Shown here: positions 59,540 through 64,000 of the stretch, in pieces
Layout of the letters: each line of letters opens with the position of its first letter
Position numbering within the stretch: position 1 is the stretch's first letter
Assembly: GCA_015680685.1 (NCBI GenBank)
Contig: MNCI01030643.1
Location: forward strand, 506,952 to 570,951
Source: Gnetum montanum
Taxonomy: Eukaryota; Streptophyta; Gnetopsida; Gnetales; Gnetaceae
DNA: 64,000 bases
Direction: 5' to 3'
Notes under the pieces: model-generated
Seen by the model: the letters and a program-made list of their open reading frames with translations, nothing else
The model's database searches: none
What the model was told of the DNA's origin: nothing
Position numbers and translations under genes: made by a program

Positions 59540-60104
59540 ATATATATAGCTTGGTTAGATAATTTATTTTTTGTGGATCATGTACATTCCTTCTTTGCTC
59601 AAGTAGTAAATATTTTTCTATATTTTTTATTTTAATTTTATTTGATGTGCACTAGTCTTGTAAGGCTACATAGAACAAGTATCATGTTCTAGGTGAAGAC
59701 ACTATGGACAATGGTGAAGGGATCATCATGTGATGTTATATATTTATCTTATATTTTTTGGAATTCTCACATATATAATGTTTGTTGGAAAATTTTATAT
59801 TATTAATATTACTTGGCATGTTATCTTTTCCTATAAATTATCTTTCATTGTGTTGTGACTATCTTCTTGTAGTAGTATGAGATTATACTATAGAAGGGTG
59901 TAGATCCCATGACAGAGCTTTATGATCTATGAACACAGATTTTATTTACCTATATACTTTTAGTTGTTATAGTTTGTGCTAGCTATGTACCTCTAGCATT
60001 TGTTAGCTATAGCTTAGACATTAGTCTTTTAGTGTGTGTAACAATACTTGAGACATTTCTAGTGGGAGAAAAGCAATCAGGTTTCTACCAACTTGTTGGA
60101 AATT
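59540..60104. other. AT-rich sequence, no gene seen
   Basis: Nothing recognisable. Confidence 0.5.
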
Positions 60105-60108
60105 TTTT

Positions 60109-60159
60109 TGGGGGTGGGGGAGCAGGGGTGGGGGGTGTTGGTGGGAGGGGGGAGGGGGC
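60109..60159 (+). repeat. G-run cluster, potential quadruplex
   Basis: At least six runs of four or more G occur within about 50 bases, in otherwise AT-rich DNA. Confidence 0.85.
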
Positions 60160-60185
60160 TGTTGGAATTCTAAATAATTGAAACA

Positions 60186-60298
60186 TAGGCACATCCCAAG
60201 ATTTATAAAAGTTTATAACACAATGTTACCTAGTAGAATTGAACATGTAACCTAGGGTTACTAGGCCAAGATCTGTCCCACTAGGCTAACACCTCATT
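60186..60298 (-). mobile_element. tRNA-derived SINE-like element, copy 3
   Basis: On the minus strand it starts AATGAGGTGTTAGCCTAGTG and continues through a B-box-like region to a body resembling copies 1 and 2, ending TCTTGGGATGTGCCTAT. Confidence 0.65.
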
Positions 60299-60498
60299 GT
60301 TAACCCTTTTGACATTTTGATAATATTTTAGAAATATTTTTAGAATTATCTTTATTTTATTTTTAGAAGGCATGTGAGGCTAAGGAGTCTATATAAGCCT
60401 CTTCACTCTTAATCTCTTTTCCACCATTAGAGACTTGACAATATCTAGTAGAATGATCAAAAGTGGAGACTACATCTTTGCCTTAGGTAATTCAACCT

Positions 60499-61386
60499 TG
60501 ATGAGTAGCAAGGTACCCCGGTGCCCAACCATATGAATCACTAAGGTGTTTACACATGATCTGGTTGAATTCCATAAATTCCTAATTTTCTCATACACAA
60601 GATTCAATCTAGAAGGTGAATGTAATCACAGAATGATCATTGTCTTTCCAACTACACTTGTGAGGCTCAATTGTATGGTTAAGTGTAATTGAGGCACATG
60701 ATTTTTATTATTTTATATTTTTTTTTACCTAAGGTTGGTACTAGATTGAGAATAAATTGATCAACTAGTTCAACTAATTTAATTGCTAATTAATAGCTAA
60801 CTAGCCTAACATAAGCATCTAGTCCCACTTTTCATACACATCCTGAACACATACAATACTCTCGGACAACCAAGCATTAAGCACTACTAGGATTACCAAG
60901 TGTTATACGTATGCTTGAAGTGGTTGTACTTATGTATGCTAGTCTATTTAGCTTAATAAATTACTTAAATTCTTAATCATCTTACCTTAATTAATTACTT
61001 AATTAATGAAAATAATAAATGCATAAATAAATTATTAAGTTAGTCCAAGTTCTGCAAGGTTTATCAAAAAGCTCATCTTTATTACCGCACACACTTTGGT
61101 GCTTAGGTACAATAGTGCTTGAATAAGGATCCGTATACTTTGTGACTCTTGTTGCGAAAACATAGAAAATTATTCTATCTCTTACAGAAACAAACTACAA
61201 GCATTCTACTAGAAACTAAAATTCTAACTCTCCTTAACATGGCTAGGGTGTTTTATTTATAGACATACTAGGGTGCCACATCGATGAGCACACATCAACA
61301 TGGGAAGTCGTACGTCAAGAAGATCCTGTCAATGGGATCATGTCAATGGCATCTCATTAATGCAGTCAATTGAAGGCTCTTCATCA
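60499..61386 (-). mobile_element. 3' LTR of Athila-like element F, copy 2
   Basis: TGATGAGTAG to TTCATCA, homologous to 10568-11377 over most of its length, with the minus-strand polypurine tract at 61387-61399. Confidence 0.8.
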
Positions 61387-61399
61387 TACCCCCATGATT
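61387..61399 (-). promoter_or_regulatory. Polypurine tract of element F, copy 2
   Basis: Reads ATCATGGGGGTA on the minus strand, directly before the LTR. Confidence 0.65.
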
Positions 61400-61627
61400 G
61401 AATGAAAACTTATCCTCAAGTTCCTTACAAAATTGGAAAGGTATGGGATTATTGAATAATACATGACATAACATAACTAACACAACAAAGCGAAACTAAG
61501 TGCCTAGGTGTACAAATCGACATCGATTATAAAATTGTGGTGTTCATGATACAAAATTGAACAGTAGAACATGATTGAACAAAATTGGACAACACATCCT
61601 CTACTGGCATGAAGATGATTGAAAAGA

Positions 61628-62011
61628 TTAAATGATCCCAAAATGTGGAGGTTCTTGAGGTTCTGTAGGACCTTCTTCCACTTCAGGCACATGTGATGAT
61701 TGAGGTGGCTATGGCTATTTTGCAATAGCTGCCACTTCCAGTGGAAAGCAAAAAGCATTCAACAATGCCTTCATCTTCTCCTCCTTGATCCAAGGATCAT
61801 TCATAGTTCACGCAGGATCACCAGTGTGGACTAGAATGGGGGATATCCCATAGATACGACATTATTGGGAACAACTCCTTAATATTGATAAACTAAGTAG
61901 CAAATTGCTTGCATTTGATATCAAATGCTTTGAGTGTGTTGTATAGCTCCTAGTAGTTGTTCATCCTCTTGGCTAGGTTCTCAGTAGTTGATCTTTGATC
62001 AGTTGATGAGT
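61628..62011 (-). pseudogene. Element F post-integrase ORF, copy 2 (truncated)
   Basis: The minus-strand frame ending in TAA at 61628-61630 aligns with copy 1: AFDIKCKQFAT, INIKELFPIMSY, KEEKMKALLNAF and the Pro-rich tail ending PPHFGII. One frameshift follows DIP. Several stops in one copy are Gln in the other. The 5' part is lost where the segmental duplication begins. Confidence 0.7.
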
Positions 62012-62020
62012 TGATGAGTG

Positions 62021-63416
62021 GCGAATTGTGTGGTTTTAATATCGCATACCAAAAATCTCAAAGGACGCAGTAGTCAAACTCTGCATTATGTGTGAGAGAG
62101 TGATAGAAATTAGGTGAAAATGACATGGAAAGAGAATTAATGTTAAGTTGGTGAGCCTTTTTTTTAATATTGCTACCTCACTCTACTTTGCATGATATTT
62201 TATATGTACCTCTTGTTTTTCGACAACTCTTAATGAAAAACCATGGAAAATTGGATGTCCCTGTTGGAGACCTCATGGAAAATGGCTTCAATTTGTATTA
62301 AAAATTAATCCATACTGTCAAGGTGCTCTTACTATTTTTTGAAACCAAAAAAAAAAAAAACATTCTAAGTTTCTGATCATGATTTTTAGTTTTCCATGAT
62401 TCAAGCTCTAGCGACATTTTAAGTCGGTGCGTTAGCTAAAAATGCACAACTTTTTTTGACGTGTGTGCTATGACCAACATTGTGCAAAAATATAAACTTT
62501 AGATTAGCATCGCATCGCAATGCACCCCACTGCCATGTGGATAGGACATGACACTAGCTAAAATGGAAATGCTGTGTTACGTTGTTCTGATAATTCAAAT
62601 AGGTGTCTTGAGTTTTCGATTTTTGTTAATGTTTCTCGTTGTACCATCTTAACATTTGTTACAATTCGCTACATCCCTTGGCATATGATTGCTTTCTGTT
62701 GACAACCAAGCAAAGGTAGCTTGGAATTTAAATAAACACACATCTTAATGTAATATACTAATAGCAAAAAAAATAAAATAAGGCATTCTATTTGTAGCAA
62801 CCTAATAGGGTTTTTTGACATGTAAAACTTTATTCTAAAACCCAATAATGATTTTAACATTGGTAAAAGAAGTCGAAAGTAATTTAGAATCTTCAAAAAA
62901 TTCTATAGAAAGCAATTTTGCTTTTCATTGAAGAACATTAAGTATACTAGTTTATTTATTAAAGTTGATTCTCCAAAATAAGTAAATCATTCCTTCTTTT
63001 CCTATTAATTTACTATTATTTCATGAGTATAGGCTATTGGCTAGCTAGGACTTAGTTCAAAACTTAGTACCAACACCATAAGCATATTAGCCTAAAGGTG
63101 TTTTTCTAAGCATATTAAATTACCTTACCCTAAAAAATTACTATTATTTGGTTTAATATCCATAGTTTTTTGTCATGTTAGTTCTTAGTTGAAATTTCCT
63201 TTTCATTTTTCAATATAGTATGCAATAACAATATTTAATTTCCTACTTTTTATTTTAAGATTTAAAAGGTGCAATGAAGATGGACATATATAGTCTTTGA
63301 AATCAAACTTAACATAATTATCACTAAGGAAAAGACAACAAAAATCTCATACCAAAGAATTGTTTCTTATCATGTTACATTATATTTTGAATATTATATC
63401 TCATCTACTTACAAAT
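62021..63416 (+). repeat. Segmental duplication, copy 2
   Basis: Same orientation and order as 52551-53919, with more decay and an extra block of about 70 bp near 62900-62970. Ends where the E LTR starts. Confidence 0.9.
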
Positions 63417-64000
63417 TGATGAACTACAATATAGCGTACGCGATATCGCATATGTGATATCACAGCCACCACGGGATATTGCATACGCGATATCACGTCC
63501 TGCCTCATCTTCTATAAATAAGAGGCAGCACACTTGGTTCCAGACAGTTAGATTTAGACCCTTAGCCAGACTCTTGTAGTTTTGTCATTCTAGAGTTAGA
63601 ATTATTTCTATGTGCCCGCAGTAGGAGTCATAGAGTGAATGGATCTTTATTCAGGCAATTTGTAATTGAGCACAATTTTGTGTACAGCAATAAAGACAAA
63701 TTTTATGATAAACCTTGCTAATTAGTAATTAATAATTTTTTAATGCTTTCCTAGTTAATTAATATTTCCCTCAACCTTCAACCCCCTGATTTAAATACAC
63801 TTAGTACAACCGCTTCGAGCATGCGTGTAGCGCTTGGTAACCTAGTAACGATTAGCATTTGGTAATCCCAACAGCGTTGCATTGGTTCAAAATGTGTACG
63901 ACAAGTGGGAATAGATACCGATGTTAGGAACATTTAGAAACTAGTTAATGAATATTTAATGTAAGTTAGCCACTTAGTTCTCTCTCCCTCTCCTTTAGTA
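63417..64000 (+). mobile_element. E-type LTR, truncated by window end
   Basis: Starts TGATGAACTAC, with GATATC palindromes at 63434-63464 and 63483-63497 and TATAAATA near 63523. Continues with sequence homologous to the E LTR at 58712. Whether it is solo or part of a full element cannot be seen. Confidence 0.8.

Overview
The window is plant nuclear DNA, most likely from a large, repeat-rich genome. A gymnosperm is my best guess, but the sequence does not prove it. Evidence for a land plant: an NRT2-type nitrate transporter gene with a short GT-AG intron, Ty3/gypsy elements of the plant-specific Tat and Athila-like types, long AT-rich intergenic DNA, and two assembly gaps (1312-1504 and 34069-34698).

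The only gene that looks intact and host-encoded is NRT2 (50272-51923, + strand, two exons, 520 residues). It is a GC-rich island. Its 3' side carries a roughly 100-bp minisatellite (about 52085-52620) and then a 1.4-kb segment that is present again at 62021-63416.

Almost everything else is nested LTR retrotransposons, which I letter A to F. Element B (1898-6787) is the 3' half of a Tat-like element, cut on its left by D copy 1 (1-1897). AT-rich DNA follows, then the 3' end of a minus-strand Athila-like element, F copy 1 (10568-12248). Element A (14799-25437) has both LTRs, TG..CA ends and a 5-bp target-site duplication. It lacks reverse transcriptase and most of integrase, and carries an antisense, apparently spliced ORF there. 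Element E (28477 to about 30590) is an Athila-like 5' end: LTR, primer-binding site and gag. Element C (31549-47105) is the most complete Tat-like element, with gag-protease, RT, both RNase H domains and integrase. D copy 2 (32137-34913) is inserted in its 5' LTR. To the right of NRT2 lie tRNA-derived SINE-like copies, a minus-strand integrase remnant, a solo E LTR (58712-59539), F copy 2 (60499-62011), and an E LTR that runs off the window (63417-64000).

Three shared signals in A, B and C are the main novelty. First, degenerate tandem arrays of a CGACGNTAAACTRGCA-like core sit directly downstream of integrase in all three, and also between protease and RT in A and C. Second, a stem-loop lies immediately before the polypurine tract, with the tract in its 3' arm. 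Third, the LTRs or leaders are rich in palindromic GCTACRC/TACGC motifs. The coding frames of A and B are striking: many in-frame stops, mostly TAG at glutamine positions, but no frameshifts. This fits decay dominated by deamination of methylated cytosine. A few stops are at the same codon in different elements, and that deserves a test. No CRISPR array, virus, toxin gene or bacterial-type system was seen.
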